A stretch of DNA of 64,000 nt from Lutibacter oricola (GCF_900106565.1 NZ_FNNJ01000004.1:1-64000); one strand, 5' to 3'. Shown: positions 1 through 8,700, numbered from the stretch's first letter. Program-made: numbers and translations. The notes: generated by a model from the sequence alone, not told the origin.

Positions 1-638
1 GTAGAGTTTGCAGGAGCAGTCATAGTTAAACTAATAGCAGCTGTGTTAGCACTGTTGTAAGGTAAAATAGCTGTTTCATCATTTTCAAATGAAGAGGCTT
101 CATTTTCAAAATCCAATTCAGCAGCACCACCAACAACTTTAAAGTGAGTTGTTCCAGAAGGAGCAGCAATTCTAACAGTTGGAGCAAAAGCTGCTAAATC
201 AATAGAAACATCTCCTGAAGCTCTTTCGTAAGTTGTCGAGAATGGAGCAAACAATGTAGAACCTAACTTTCCATTTAAGTTAAACTCAAACCCTTCCAAA
301 GCGCTCATATTTCCATCTTGAATGGTTCTTAATCCACGTTCATTCGTTGCATCCGTTTTAACAACTTTTAAAAGGTCGGTTGTTAATCTACTAACCACTC
401 TTTTATCTTTTGCATTCTGCAAAAGAATACGAATTGCATTACGTAGTACTTTACCACCTTTACCTGCTCTTCCAAATTCAGAACCATTTTCACGCGTTCT
501 TTGGAACGCAGGATCATTAGCAATTCTAGATTTGTCTACACCACCTTTTTCGCGAGCTAGGTGTCCATCACTCGTTTTGTAAAAGGAAATTCCACCAATG
601 GTTCCCTTTAATTTAATAATACCGGTTTGTTTAGCCAT
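1..638 (-). CDS. Conserved hypothetical protein, 3' end outside window
   Basis: The reading frame is open from an ATG at 638 (minus strand) to the window edge, giving about 212 residues without a stop; the C-terminus lies beyond position 1. The protein begins MAKQTGIIKLKGTIGG and continues with a very basic region rich in Arg, Lys and Gly, then becomes Ala/Thr-rich and apparently beta-rich. There is no signal peptide or membrane segment. I recognise the N-terminal pattern as a recurrent flavobacterial hypothetical family but know no function for it. It diverges from the small gene at 789. The basic first half could bind nucleic acid, but that is inference only. Confidence 0.75.
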   Translation of the reverse strand, partial: MAKQTGIIKLKGTIGGISFYKTSDGHLAREKGGVDKSRIANDPAFQRTRENGSEFGRAGKGGKVLRNAIRILLQNAKDKRVVSRLTTDLLKVVKTDATNERGLRTIQDGNMSALEGFEFNLNGKLGSTLFAPFSTTYERASGDVSIDLAAFAPTVRIAAPSGTTHFKVVGGAAELDFENEASSFENDETAILPYNSANTAAISLTMTAPANS

Positions 639-788
639 AATGTTATAAATTTTAAATTCTCAACAAATGAAGCTATCTTTATAAAAGAATTAAAAAACAG
701 GAATCCATTTAATCCATAAACAACTTTTAATACCGAAATAGGGTATAGGTTCAGTTAGGATACTAGTAGGTTAAAGTATAGATAGTGT

Positions 789-992
789 ATGAAAATTGTT
801 AGAACGTGTATATATCCAAAAGACATTCAGTGTATAACTGGACGTAGTGAACGGTATGGACGTAAACTATTAAATACAATGAAACTTCACTTTGGGAAAC
901 AAAAGCATCAATTTATTACTTCAGAAGAGTTTGCAGAGTATAGTGGTATTAAACTTGAAATTGTGAATGAATACTTGAGAAAAGTATCATAG
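789..992 (+). CDS. Small helix-turn-helix-like protein of unknown function
   Basis: This 67-residue protein is basic and soluble, with no signal peptide. It contains the segments ITGRSERYGRKLLN and TSEEFAEYSGI, each of which reads like a short helix-turn-helix; similar small proteins recur as hypotheticals in Flavobacteriaceae. It lies divergently from the truncated gene to its left and upstream of the hip genes. DNA binding is an inference from the helical, charged composition. No partner or target can be named. An 11-bp palindrome lies just downstream at 1032-1059. Confidence 0.6.
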   Translation: MKIVRTCIYPKDIQCITGRSERYGRKLLNTMKLHFGKQKHQFITSEEFAEYSGIKLEIVNEYLRKVS

Positions 993-1031
993 ACCTTTTT
1001 TACATAATTTTAATTTGTATACATATTTCTC

Positions 1032-1135
1032 TTATTTATATGCAAAAACATATAAATAAAAACTATTTGTATAGATTATACGCTTTTACATATAATTTGC
1101 TATATTTGTTAAAAATTATATTTAATTACATATAA
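1032..1135 (+). promoter_or_regulatory. Palindrome, 40-bp-spaced ACATATAA repeats and -7 box upstream of hipB
   Basis: A perfect 11-bp inverted repeat (TTATTTATATG at 1032-1042, CATATAAATAA at 1049-1059) has a 6-nt spacer. The octamer ACATATAA occurs at 1048, 1088 and 1128, exactly 40 bp apart. A TATATTTG sequence at 1101-1108 matches the Bacteroidetes -7 box, although no TTTG stands at the usual distance upstream. The arrangement suggests an autoregulatory operator for the HipB-like protein that starts at 1135. Operator function is inference; the repeats themselves are directly visible. Confidence 0.4.
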
Positions 1136-1362
1136 TGAAGACAATAAAACAGTTTGTAAAGGATCGTAGAAAAGAAGTGAATTTAACTCAGGAAGAGTTT
1201 GCGGATAGGGCAGGTGTTGCTTTAACTGTAATTAGAAAAATAGAACAAGGGAAAACAAATTTAAATCTTGAAAAAGTAAATCAAGTTTTAAAAATGTTTG
1301 GACATACCTTGGTACCAATAAGTGAAAAAGAACTAAATAGTAAGCTAGATGAGACAAGCTAA
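1135..1362 (+). CDS. hipB: HipB-like XRE-family antitoxin/repressor
   Basis: This 75-residue protein is a single lambda-repressor-like (XRE/HTH_3) domain. The helix-turn-helix runs from about residue 18 (LTQEEFADRAGV) to 45, with the recognition-helix pattern VIRKIEQGKTN, and a short tail follows. HipB proteins dimerise on operator DNA and repress their own hip operon. The stop codon overlaps the start of the next gene by 14 nt, so the three hip genes are translationally coupled. The order hipB, short HipA N-terminal domain gene, kinase gene matches the three-gene HipBST layout rather than classical two-gene hipBA. Confidence 0.85.
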   Translation: MKTIKQFVKDRRKEVNLTQEEFADRAGVALTVIRKIEQGKTNLNLEKVNQVLKMFGHTLVPISEKELNSKLDETS

Positions 1363-1684
1363 TATTTTTTATGATGAGGTTTATTGCGGGCTTTTAACCG
1401 AAACAAATGATGGTGATTATACCTTTCAGTATGATAGTGATTATGTGAAAAAATATCCAAAGCAATTTATCACATTTACAATGCCAGTTTCAAATACTAT
1501 ATACAGAGATAAAAGACTATTTTCTTTTTTTGAAGGCCTAATACCTGAAGGTTGGTTGTTAAATATTGCTTCCAAAAGTTGGAAAATAAATCGAAATGAT
1601 AGAATGGGCTTATTATTGGCTTGTTGTAAAAATTGTATTGGAGCTGTAAGTGTTGAACCAAAAATTACAAGTGATGAAGAATAA
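1349..1684 (+). CDS. HipS-like protein (stand-alone HipA N-terminal subdomain)
   Basis: This 111-residue protein corresponds to the HipA N-terminal subdomain 1, with the recognisable block FEGLIPEGWLL near residues 61-71. In ordinary HipA this domain is fused to the kinase; here it ends at its own stop and the kinase follows as a separate gene. In the E. coli O127 HipBST system the equivalent small protein, HipS, is the actual antitoxin of the kinase HipT. That role is a family-based inference here. It overlaps hipB by 14 nt upstream and the kinase start by 11 nt downstream. Confidence 0.8.
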   Translation: MRQANIFYDEVYCGLLTETNDGDYTFQYDSDYVKKYPKQFITFTMPVSNTIYRDKRLFSFFEGLIPEGWLLNIASKSWKINRNDRMGLLLACCKNCIGAVSVEPKITSDEE

Positions 1685-2609
1685 ATGTCTGTATTGCTAT
1701 AAAGAACTTAAAGGAGAAGAAGACTTTCATTCTAAATGTAGCTTAGCTTTTTTTGGAACTGAAGTACCTCCTAAGTTACTTTATTCATTAGATCAAATGT
1801 CTGAATTAGCAAAAAGCGTAATTGAAAGAAGTGTTGCTGTTCCAGGAGTGCAACCCAAATTATCTATGACATTGATTGATGAAGAAAAGGAGAAGTCTGA
1901 TAAAAGGTTAACAGTTGTTGGAGCATTAGGTGGAAACTATATTTTTAAGCCACCTTCTAAAGATTTTGTTGAAATGCCTGAAAATGAGCATTTAACTATG
2001 AGAATGGCTGAATTATGTGGAATTACAGTAGTTCCTTCGTCTTTGATTAAATTAGAATCTGGGGAATTATCCTATATAACTAAAAGGGTTGATAGAAGAG
2101 AAGATAGTAGCAAAATACATATGATTGATATGTTTCAGGTTACTGAAGCTTTTGATAAATATAAAGGCTCTATGGAGAAAATAGGGAAAGCTTTAAATGA
2201 ATATTCAAGTAATACGTTATTAGATAAATTGTTCTTTTTTGAAATAACCATTTTTAGTTTTCTAACAGGGAACAACGATATGCATTTAAAAAACTTCTCA
2301 ATGATTGAAGGTGCATCTGGTTGGATTTTAGCTCCTGCCTACGATTTATTAAATGTGGCAATTGTAAATCCAAAGGACACTGAAGAATTAGCTTTAACAT
2401 TAGGTGGAAAAAAGAAAAAATTTACAAAAGAGGTTTTTGTTCAATTTGGAGAAATTCTTGGTTTAACATCAAAACAAATTGATAGTGTTTTTAAGCGATT
2501 TCAAAAGAATAAAAAAGGAATGAATGATTTAATTAAAAATTCATTTTTATCAAAAGAAATGCAAATGAACTACATAGAAACATTAGAAGAAAGATATTCA
2601 AGATTGTAG
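1674..2609 (+). CDS. HipT/HipA-type serine/threonine kinase toxin
   Basis: I start this 311-residue protein at the ATG at 1674 (MKNKCLYC), which overlaps the preceding stop; a longer start at 1650 adds only residues lying inside the upstream gene. The N-terminus carries a possible metal knuckle (C5-x2-C8, H19, C22). A glycine-rich loop VPGVQPKLS follows at about 56-64, then the catalytic motif NNDMHLKN with D202 and the metal-binding APAYD with D224. HipA-type kinases phosphorylate aminoacyl-tRNA synthetases (GltX for HipA, TrpS for HipT) and halt translation. The serines that regulate HipA/HipT in the loop appear to be replaced by A55 and P57. The length matches a kinase without the HipS domain. 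Confidence 0.85.
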   Translation: MKNKCLYCYKELKGEEDFHSKCSLAFFGTEVPPKLLYSLDQMSELAKSVIERSVAVPGVQPKLSMTLIDEEKEKSDKRLTVVGALGGNYIFKPPSKDFVEMPENEHLTMRMAELCGITVVPSSLIKLESGELSYITKRVDRREDSSKIHMIDMFQVTEAFDKYKGSMEKIGKALNEYSSNTLLDKLFFFEITIFSFLTGNNDMHLKNFSMIEGASGWILAPAYDLLNVAIVNPKDTEELALTLGGKKKKFTKEVFVQFGEILGLTSKQIDSVFKRFQKNKKGMNDLIKNSFLSKEMQMNYIETLEERYSRL

Positions 2610-2784
2610 ATTTTACATAATATTTGATATGATTTGATGTCATTTTTAGAATTGAAAGTCGTATCTTTATTCTTAGACCGAAGGTCAAAATCGATTGAAT
2701 TAGTGTCAAATACTATGGTAGCTAATCGGTCAACAAAACGAAAAAGGAAAAGGAATCCCCATATTTATAGGGTTTCTATAACAA
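2610..2784. other. Non-coding accessory DNA before the attachment scar
   Basis: This stretch after the hip stop is AT-rich and has no credible gene. It contains one CGGTCAACAAAA motif at 2727-2738. The same motif recurs to the right of the tRNA fragment at 2911, so these copies flank the core site as integrase arm-binding sites would. The open frame that runs through here crosses the tRNA fragment and the hairpin and is not a protein. Confidence 0.4.
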
Positions 2785-2806
2785 GGTTCGAATCCTGTCG
2801 CGATCA
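2785..2806 (+). other. tRNA 3'-end fragment, probable att site scar
   Basis: The sequence GGTTCGAATCCTGTCGCGAT plus CA is the 3' end of a tRNA gene: the T-loop TTCGAAT, the 3' side of the T-stem (CCTGT), an acceptor strand CGCGATC and discriminator A. The 5' side of the T-stem no longer pairs and no tRNA body precedes it, so this is a fragment and not a gene. Such fragments are left when an element integrates into the 3' end of a tRNA. The acceptor strand and discriminator A would suit a flavobacterial tRNA-Arg, but identity is uncertain. Confidence 0.7.
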
Positions 2807-2830
2807 CTACAACACTTATCAAACGGTGGT

Positions 2831-2864
2831 AAAACCTTGTAAATCCTATGATTTACAAGGTTTT
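2831..2864 (+). terminator. 14-bp hairpin next to the tRNA fragment
   Basis: AAAACCTTGTAAAT (2831-2844) and its exact complement (2851-2864) are separated by the loop CCTATG, and the right arm ends in TTTT. It has the form of a factor-independent terminator and sits about 25 bp after the tRNA fragment, where the native downstream flank of the tRNA would be. Confidence 0.6.
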
Positions 2865-2900
2865 GTAGTTTTAGGGCTATCATATAATTTGAGATAAAAT

Positions 2901-2947
2901 GTCAACAAAGCGGTCAACAAAATAATATGTGGTCAACACTGTTGACC
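2901..2947 (+). repeat. GTCAAC repeat cluster and palindrome before integrase remnant
   Basis: Three GTCAAC-containing repeats lie at 2901, 2912 and 2931. The last is the left half of a palindrome, GGTCAAC-ACT-GTTGACC (2931-2947). A further copy lies left of the tRNA fragment at 2727, and GTCAAC occurs again at 3011-3016, just before the integrase start codon. Direct repeats flanking a tRNA-derived core fit integrase or excisionase arm sites of a Bacteroidetes integrative element. Confidence 0.5.
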
Positions 2948-3017
2948 AGGTGACCAAAAAACATAGTTGATTTGACTTTCGCCTTGAACAAAGTTTAATA
3001 TTAAAAAGACGTCAACT

Positions 3018-3275
3018 ATGAAAACTTCAACCATATTTTCAATCCTTATTTGAGGTAACACTATACGTGTAAAAGATAATTTTTATCAGAAGAAGATTTA
3101 CAAACATTAAAAGGTTAGAACTGGTAAGAGATTTATTTGTTTTAGCTGTTATACAGGTATTGCATATATAGATATAATGCAAATAACATCAAACCATATT
3201 TCTAAAGGTATAGTAAGAGAATGTTAAAGCGACTAGATATTGCAGAAAAGCATGTAAAATTATAAAGTAAATATT
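3018..3275 (+). pseudogene. Decayed tyrosine recombinase (integrase) remnant
   Basis: An ATG at 3018 starts MKTSTIFSIL, the characteristic N-terminus of Bacteroidetes phage-type integrases, and then stops. Further on, three frames carry pieces of the catalytic domain in the correct order: LSEEDLQTLK at 3083 in one frame, ELVRDLF at 3118 in a second, and CYTGIAYIDIMQITSNHIS from 3147 in a third, ending at a TAA at 3225. A possible LPEKACKII-like piece follows near 3240 if one base is restored. Most of the gene, including the C-terminal catalytic tyrosine region, is gone. It lies beside the tRNA fragment, so it is probably the former integrase of the element that used that site. Confidence 0.75.
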
Positions 3276-3454
3276 TTGAATACAATGTATGAATAGAAAT
3301 ATTTGATTATCTAATTTAGAATATAAAGTTTTTAAACTAGTGTTAGCTAATTAGTAAACTAAAGTGTTCTGAAATAAAAAAGTATTTTTACATTTCTTTG
3401 AATAAAAATTAGTGAAATTATTATTCAAAAAACAACTAATAAATTTTTTAAATT
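3276..3454. other. Non-coding gap upstream of the AraC-type gene
   Basis: This is AT-rich, stop-dense DNA between the integrase wreck and the GTG start of the AraC-type gene. I see no gene, clear promoter match or repeat in it. Confidence 0.4.
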
Positions 3455-4351
3455 GTGGATTATATAGAAATAAAAAAACTTACAGTTAATGATTTTATTG
3501 AAATTTTAGGTGAAGAGCCTCAATCAGAAGGTCTGTTTGTTTATATTTCTAAAAATAATGAGGAAATTCCATTTACATTTCCATTTAAATCACCCGATTA
3601 TAGCATACTACAAATTATTAAAGGTACTATAAAATTAAGAATAAACTTAATTACAAAAACCCTTTCAAAAAATGAAACCATATCTATATCTCCTAAAGAT
3701 GTAATTCAAATTTTGGAAATGAGTACAGCATTACAATTTATAAATATTAATTTTTCAACTGATTTTATTTTGAAAAATTTCTTATCTAAAACAGGTGTTG
3801 AAGCTTTTGATTTTTTCACAGTTAATAATACACCAAAACTAAAACTAACCAAAAAGGAAGCAGAAACTTTTCAAACACTTACAAGGTTACTTCGCCGTTT
3901 TAACAAGTTAGAAAGCGCTATTTTTAAAAATGAAATTGTAAAAAACACTTTTGGAACTATTATGTATAGTTATGCTGAGTTGTTCAAAAGAAATTACCCT
4001 AACCTTAAAGTTGAACTTACGAGGCAAGAAGAACTAGCAGTTAGATTTTGGAATATTTTAGAAGAAAATGTTACAACCGAAAGAACAGTTCAATTTTATG
4101 CAGATGCATTATGCATAACCACTGGTCACCTTTCAAAAACCTTAAAACAATTAACGGGTAAAACTGCTTCTCAATTAATTGATGACTCGGTAATTATGGA
4201 AGCACGTATATTACTGGAAAGTCCTCAATACACTATAACCCAAATTGCAGAAAAGTTAAATTTTAGTGACCAATCTTTCTTTGGTAAATATTTTAAAAAG
4301 CATATTGGTTTATCCCCTTCTGAATATAGAAAAGAGAAAAGAAAGCAATAA
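3455..4351 (+). CDS. AraC-family transcriptional regulator
   Basis: This 298-residue protein starts at a GTG (3455). The C-terminal third (about 195-295) is an AraC/XylS DNA-binding domain with two helix-turn-helices: YADALCITTGHLSKTLKQLTG, broken by a short linker, then ITQIAEKLNFSDQSFFGKYFKKHIGLSPSEYR. The N-terminal 190 residues would be a cupin-like sensing domain, although no ligand can be read from it. It points towards the efflux genes 253 bp downstream and may regulate them. It is also the only AraC-type regulator in the window, so control of the carrageenan-type PUL in trans cannot be excluded. Both targets are inference. Confidence 0.9.
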   Translation: MDYIEIKKLTVNDFIEILGEEPQSEGLFVYISKNNEEIPFTFPFKSPDYSILQIIKGTIKLRINLITKTLSKNETISISPKDVIQILEMSTALQFININFSTDFILKNFLSKTGVEAFDFFTVNNTPKLKLTKKEAETFQTLTRLLRRFNKLESAIFKNEIVKNTFGTIMYSYAELFKRNYPNLKVELTRQEELAVRFWNILEENVTTERTVQFYADALCITTGHLSKTLKQLTGKTASQLIDDSVIMEARILLESPQYTITQIAEKLNFSDQSFFGKYFKKHIGLSPSEYRKEKRKQ

Positions 4352-4572
4352 TTATTGTATTCGGTTTATTAAATAGAATAAAAAAAGTGAATTAGTTTCC
4401 AACATAATTAAGAATTGTTTTGTTACTTCATTTTTCTTAGCAATACATAAAAAGACCAAAAAAACAATATCGCTTGTGCTTTATATCCAAATTCTTACAT
4501 AAAATAACCGATTTAGACCAATTATAGCGTATTTTGAACCTGTTGAGAAATTTAAAATAGATGGAGTTTTGC

Positions 4573-4589
4573 ATCTTAAATTTTAAGAT
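4573..4589 (+). promoter_or_regulatory. Palindrome just before the efflux operon
   Basis: ATCTTAAATTTTAAGAT is an 8-bp inverted repeat around a single central base. It ends 15 nt before the adaptor start at 4605. A palindrome of this size fits a TetR-type operator, and a TetR gene closes the same operon at 10187. The link is inference. Confidence 0.3.
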
Positions 4590-4604
4590 AATACTCAAAG
4601 GAAA

Positions 4605-5621
4605 ATGAAAATTACAAATCTATTAGTTATAACAAGTCTTATATTTTTTATCAGTTGTTCTGAAAAAAAGAAAGAAACCAAAGAAAAGAAAATTCACAAA
4701 GTTGAAATCACCAAAATAACTTCCAACACTCAAAAAGAAATATTAACTTATAGTGGAACTATTGAAGCTGACAACACGGTTTCTTTAGGTTTTATGACAT
4801 CTGGAAGAGTCTCGAACATTTTAGTTCAGGAAGGTGTAAAAGTTAGAAAAGGTCAATTATTAGCAAATATTGATGCTACTTCTTATAAAAATGCCTTTGA
4901 TATTGCCAATGCAGGTTTAGAATTGGCTAACGATAACTTTAACCGTCTAAAACAATTATATGATAAAGGTAGTTTACCAGAGCGTGATTTTATTGCTGTA
5001 AAAGTAGCTGTTGCTCAAGCAAACGCTAATAAAAATTTAGCAGCTAAAAACTTAACAGACACTAAATTATACGCACCATTTTCTGGAATGATTACCCAAA
5101 AGCTTACTGAAGTCGGAGCAATTGCAGCTCCAGGTGTTCCGGCATTTACCATTATGAAAACTGATAAAGTGTATGCAACAGCATCTATCAGCGAATCAGA
5201 AATTTCAAAATTAAAAATTGATTCTGACGCAATGGTTGAAATTCCTTCAATGAAAAAAACTTTTCAAGGAAAAGTAGCCATAATCAATCACAGTGCTGAT
5301 GCTTTAACACGAACATTTACGGTAAAAATTCGTTTAGACAATTCAGAAAGTCAACTACTTCCAGGAATGATTTCAAACATAAACATTAACACTAACAATA
5401 TGCAAAACATTATTGCAATTCCAGCAAATACAGTGTTAAGAGATGCTAACAATATTTCGTATGTGTATGTGGTTCAAAATAATACAGCGATTAAAAAACG
5501 TGTAACAATCGGAAACTTTACAGGTAACAATGTAATTGTAACTGATGGTTTATCAACTAATGATGTGTTGGTTTCCAAAGGCTATACGAATATTAAAGAT
5601 GGACAGGAAGTAACTTTCTAA
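4605..5621 (+). CDS. RND efflux periplasmic adaptor (membrane fusion lipoprotein)
   Basis: This 338-residue protein has a lipoprotein signal ending at FISC (Cys18). It then shows the standard HlyD/AcrA-type order: a barrel strand, the biotinyl-lipoyl half GRVSNILVQEGVKVRKGQ at about 66-83, an alpha-hairpin (roughly 95-150), the second lipoyl half, and a beta-barrel domain ending in the membrane-proximal region. Such adaptors bridge an inner-membrane RND pump and an outer-membrane channel. Its partner is the pump-channel fusion that starts 141 bp downstream. The substrate cannot be inferred, since no metal-binding motif is visible. Confidence 0.93.
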   Translation: MKITNLLVITSLIFFISCSEKKKETKEKKIHKVEITKITSNTQKEILTYSGTIEADNTVSLGFMTSGRVSNILVQEGVKVRKGQLLANIDATSYKNAFDIANAGLELANDNFNRLKQLYDKGSLPERDFIAVKVAVAQANANKNLAAKNLTDTKLYAPFSGMITQKLTEVGAIAAPGVPAFTIMKTDKVYATASISESEISKLKIDSDAMVEIPSMKKTFQGKVAIINHSADALTRTFTVKIRLDNSESQLLPGMISNININTNNMQNIIAIPANTVLRDANNISYVYVVQNNTAIKKRVTIGNFTGNNVIVTDGLSTNDVLVSKGYTNIKDGQEVTF

Positions 5622-5637
5622 ATAGTGTCCTCCTTAC

Positions 5638-5710
5638 TGTCACTCCTGCGAAGGCAGTAGTCCACAAATACTTGTGAATAAAATGGATTCCAGCCTTCGC
5701 AGGAATGACA
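5638..5710 (+). repeat. REP-like palindromic intergenic element
   Basis: The left arm TGTCACTCCTGCGAAGGC (5638-5655) and right arm 5693-5710 are complementary over 18 positions with one mismatch, separated by 37 nt. The core TGTCATTCCTGCGAAGGC is a widely dispersed REP-type motif in bacteria. It is GC-richer than its surroundings and sits between two co-directional genes, where it could fold into an RNA hairpin that alters expression between adaptor and pump. Confidence 0.6.
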
Positions 5711-5762
5711 AAAAGACAAATTAAGTAGAATTAAAAAGATACTCGCTGCCGCGAGCATAAAA

Positions 5763-8700
5763 ATGAAAAAACATAAAATAAACTTTATAGAAGCAGCAAT
5801 GAAAAACCGTCAGGTTACCATTACATTCACTGTTTTAATAATGTTCTTTGGCTTGTATGCTGTTCTTACAATGCCTAGAAGTGAAGATCCTGAAATTGTA
5901 TTTAATCAAGCATTAATAGTTGCTGCATATCCAGGCGCAGACGAAATACAAGTAGAAGAACAGGTAACCGATAAAATTGAACAGTTTTTATTCAGCTATG
6001 AAGAAGTAAGAAAAGCAAATACGTATTCCAGAACTAAGGCAGGGCAAGTTGTTATTACCGTAGAATTAAACGATAATGTAAAAGACAGAGATTTATTTTG
6101 GGCAACACTTCAACACGGTTTAAACACCACTTTCAGAATGAATTACAAGTTGCCTTCAACTATGATTGGCCCAATTGTAAATAGTAATTTTGGTGATGTT
6201 TCTGCTCAAATGATTACAGTTGCTGCACCAGGAAGAAGTTACGCTGAAATTAAAACCTATTTAGACAAGTTAGAAGATGGAATTAAATTAATTCCTGAAA
6301 CTTCTAAAATAAATTGTTACGGTGAACAAGAAGAACAGATTTATGTAACACTTAATAACGAAAAATTAAAGCAATATGGTTTTGACATTACAACCATTGC
6401 GCAAATAATTAGCACACAAAATTCAACATCGTATTCTGGAAATATCACTTTAAAAGACAATGATGTTTCAGTATTTGCTAAAAACCAATATAAAACGGTT
6501 GCTGAAATTGAAAACCAGATTATTTACAGTCATCCAAACGGAAAAGTAGTTCGTTTAAAAGATTTTGCAAAAGTTGAACGCAGATACGAAGAGGAAAATA
6601 GCTTTATTCAAGTTGATAATCAGCGTGTAACAATGCTTTCTGTTGAAATGCAACCTGGAAATAATATTGTAAGATTCGGAGAAAAAGTTGAAGAAACTAT
6701 TGCTAATGTAGAGCAAGATTTACCAAGTGATGTTCAAATAATCACAATAGTAAATCAGCCACAAATGGTAAAAGAAAGTGTGAATAATTTTATGATAGAA
6801 TTAATCATTGCAATTTTTGCAGTAATCTTTGTAGTAATTATTCTACTACCCTTTAGAGTAGCAATTGTATCGGCATTGGCTTGTCCAATAGCAATTATTA
6901 TTACTTTCGGAATTTTAAATATGATGGGAATTCAAATCCATCAGGTAACATTAGCAGCTTTAATTATTGCACTTGGAATGATTGTAGACAACGCTATTGT
7001 TGTCGTAGATAATTATATTGAAAAATTAGATGAAGGAACTGACCATTGGACTGCTGCATGGCAAGCTGCTACACAGTTAATGATTCCTATCTTTTCAGCA
7101 ACAACAGCTATTATTTTAGCCTTTGTTCCGCTAGCAATTTTCTTAACAGGTTTGGCTGGAGATTTTATTTTTTCATTACCAATAGCAGTAGCGGTAGCTT
7201 TATTTACATCAATGTTAGTTGCTGTTTTTTTAACACCTTATATGTGTTATGTAGTAATAAAAAAAGGATTAAAACATAAGGTAACCGATAGGCCTCCAAA
7301 ACTTTCAATTTTGGACCGTTTGCAAAAACAATTTAACAACTGGTTAGATTTTAGTTTTAGATGGCCAAAAACCACCTTATTTCTTGGTGCATTATCAATA
7401 ATCGCGGCTATATTTTTGGCAAGGTCTACCGAGCAAGAATTGTTTCCATTTGCAGAAAGAAATCAGTTTAATCTAGAAGTTTGGCTACCAAACGGAGCTA
7501 GTTTAGAGGAAACAGAAAAAGTAGTAAACAAAATTGAAACAAAGATTAAAGATGATGAACGGATTACTAAAATTGCCAGTTTTGTAGGTACAAGTTCGCC
7601 TCGTTTTCACGTAACTTATGCTCCTGAAGTTCCTCGAAAAAACTTTGCACAAATATTTGTAACCACTATTAATAAAGAAGCTACTATTGAATTGGCTGAG
7701 GAATATATTAAAGAGTTTGAAGGTTTTATTCCAGATGGCTATGTAAGAATTCGACAAATATCTATGAAAAGTGCATTAGCACCTGTTGAAGTTAGAATTG
7801 TTGGCGATAATATTCAAGACCAAAAAAGAGTTGCAGAACAAGTTGAAAGCATTCTTGAAAATGCTGAAGGTACCAATTGGGTTCGTACAACCTATCAAGA
7901 TGATTATTATGGTGTAAAAGTCAATTTGAATGATGCTAAAGCTAACCGAGTTGGTGTAACAAACGAAATGGTAGCGCAAACTCTTGGAGCAGGATTAACT
8001 GGTTTTCCAGTTTCAACTTTGTACGAAGGTGATAAGCCAATTGATATTTTATTGCGTTTAGATGCTGAAAACCGTAACAATATTCAGGATATTGGAGAAA
8101 TTTCTATTTCAACAATGTATGGAACAAAAGTACCTTTAAAAGAAATTGCAGAGATTACACCTGAATGGCATACTGGAGTTATTGCCCGTAGAAATGGATT
8201 ACGAACGCTAACCGTTCAGTGTGAAGCACAAAAAGGTTTAAAAGCAGCCACTATTTTAAATAATATAGATTCAGAAATTCAGGATTTGAACTTACCAAAC
8301 GGAATATCTATTCACTATGGTGGAGAGCATGAAAAATCTGAAGAAACGATGCCTCAAATGGCAATGTCATTAATGGTTAGTATAATTTTAATCTTTATGA
8401 TTTTATTATTCCAATTTAAAAATTTCACAAAAGTAATGATTATCCTAACAACATTCCCTTTGAGTTTGTTAGGTTCATTCCTTGGATTAAAATTAACAGG
8501 AAATCCATTTGGTTTTACATCCTTTATGGGAATTGTAAGTTTAATTGGAATTGTGGTTAGAAACGGAATTATTTTGGTTGATTATGCTGATGAACTAGCA
8601 ATTAAACACAATTATTCATTAAAAGGTGCTGCGAAAGCTGCTGGAAAAAGAAGAATGCGACCTATTTTCTTAACCTCTGCAGCCACAGCTGTTGGTGTAT

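Noticed and set aside
322..582. An open frame on the plus strand near the left edge
   Set aside because: It lies wholly antisense to the clear minus-strand gene that starts at 638 and resembles no family.
2785..2806. An intact tRNA gene
   Set aside because: Only the T-loop, half T-stem and acceptor 3' strand are present; the 5' two thirds are missing and the T-stem no longer pairs.
2634..2897. An 87-codon open frame after the hip genes
   Set aside because: It runs through the tRNA fragment, the 14-bp hairpin and the repeat region and has no protein-like composition or family match.
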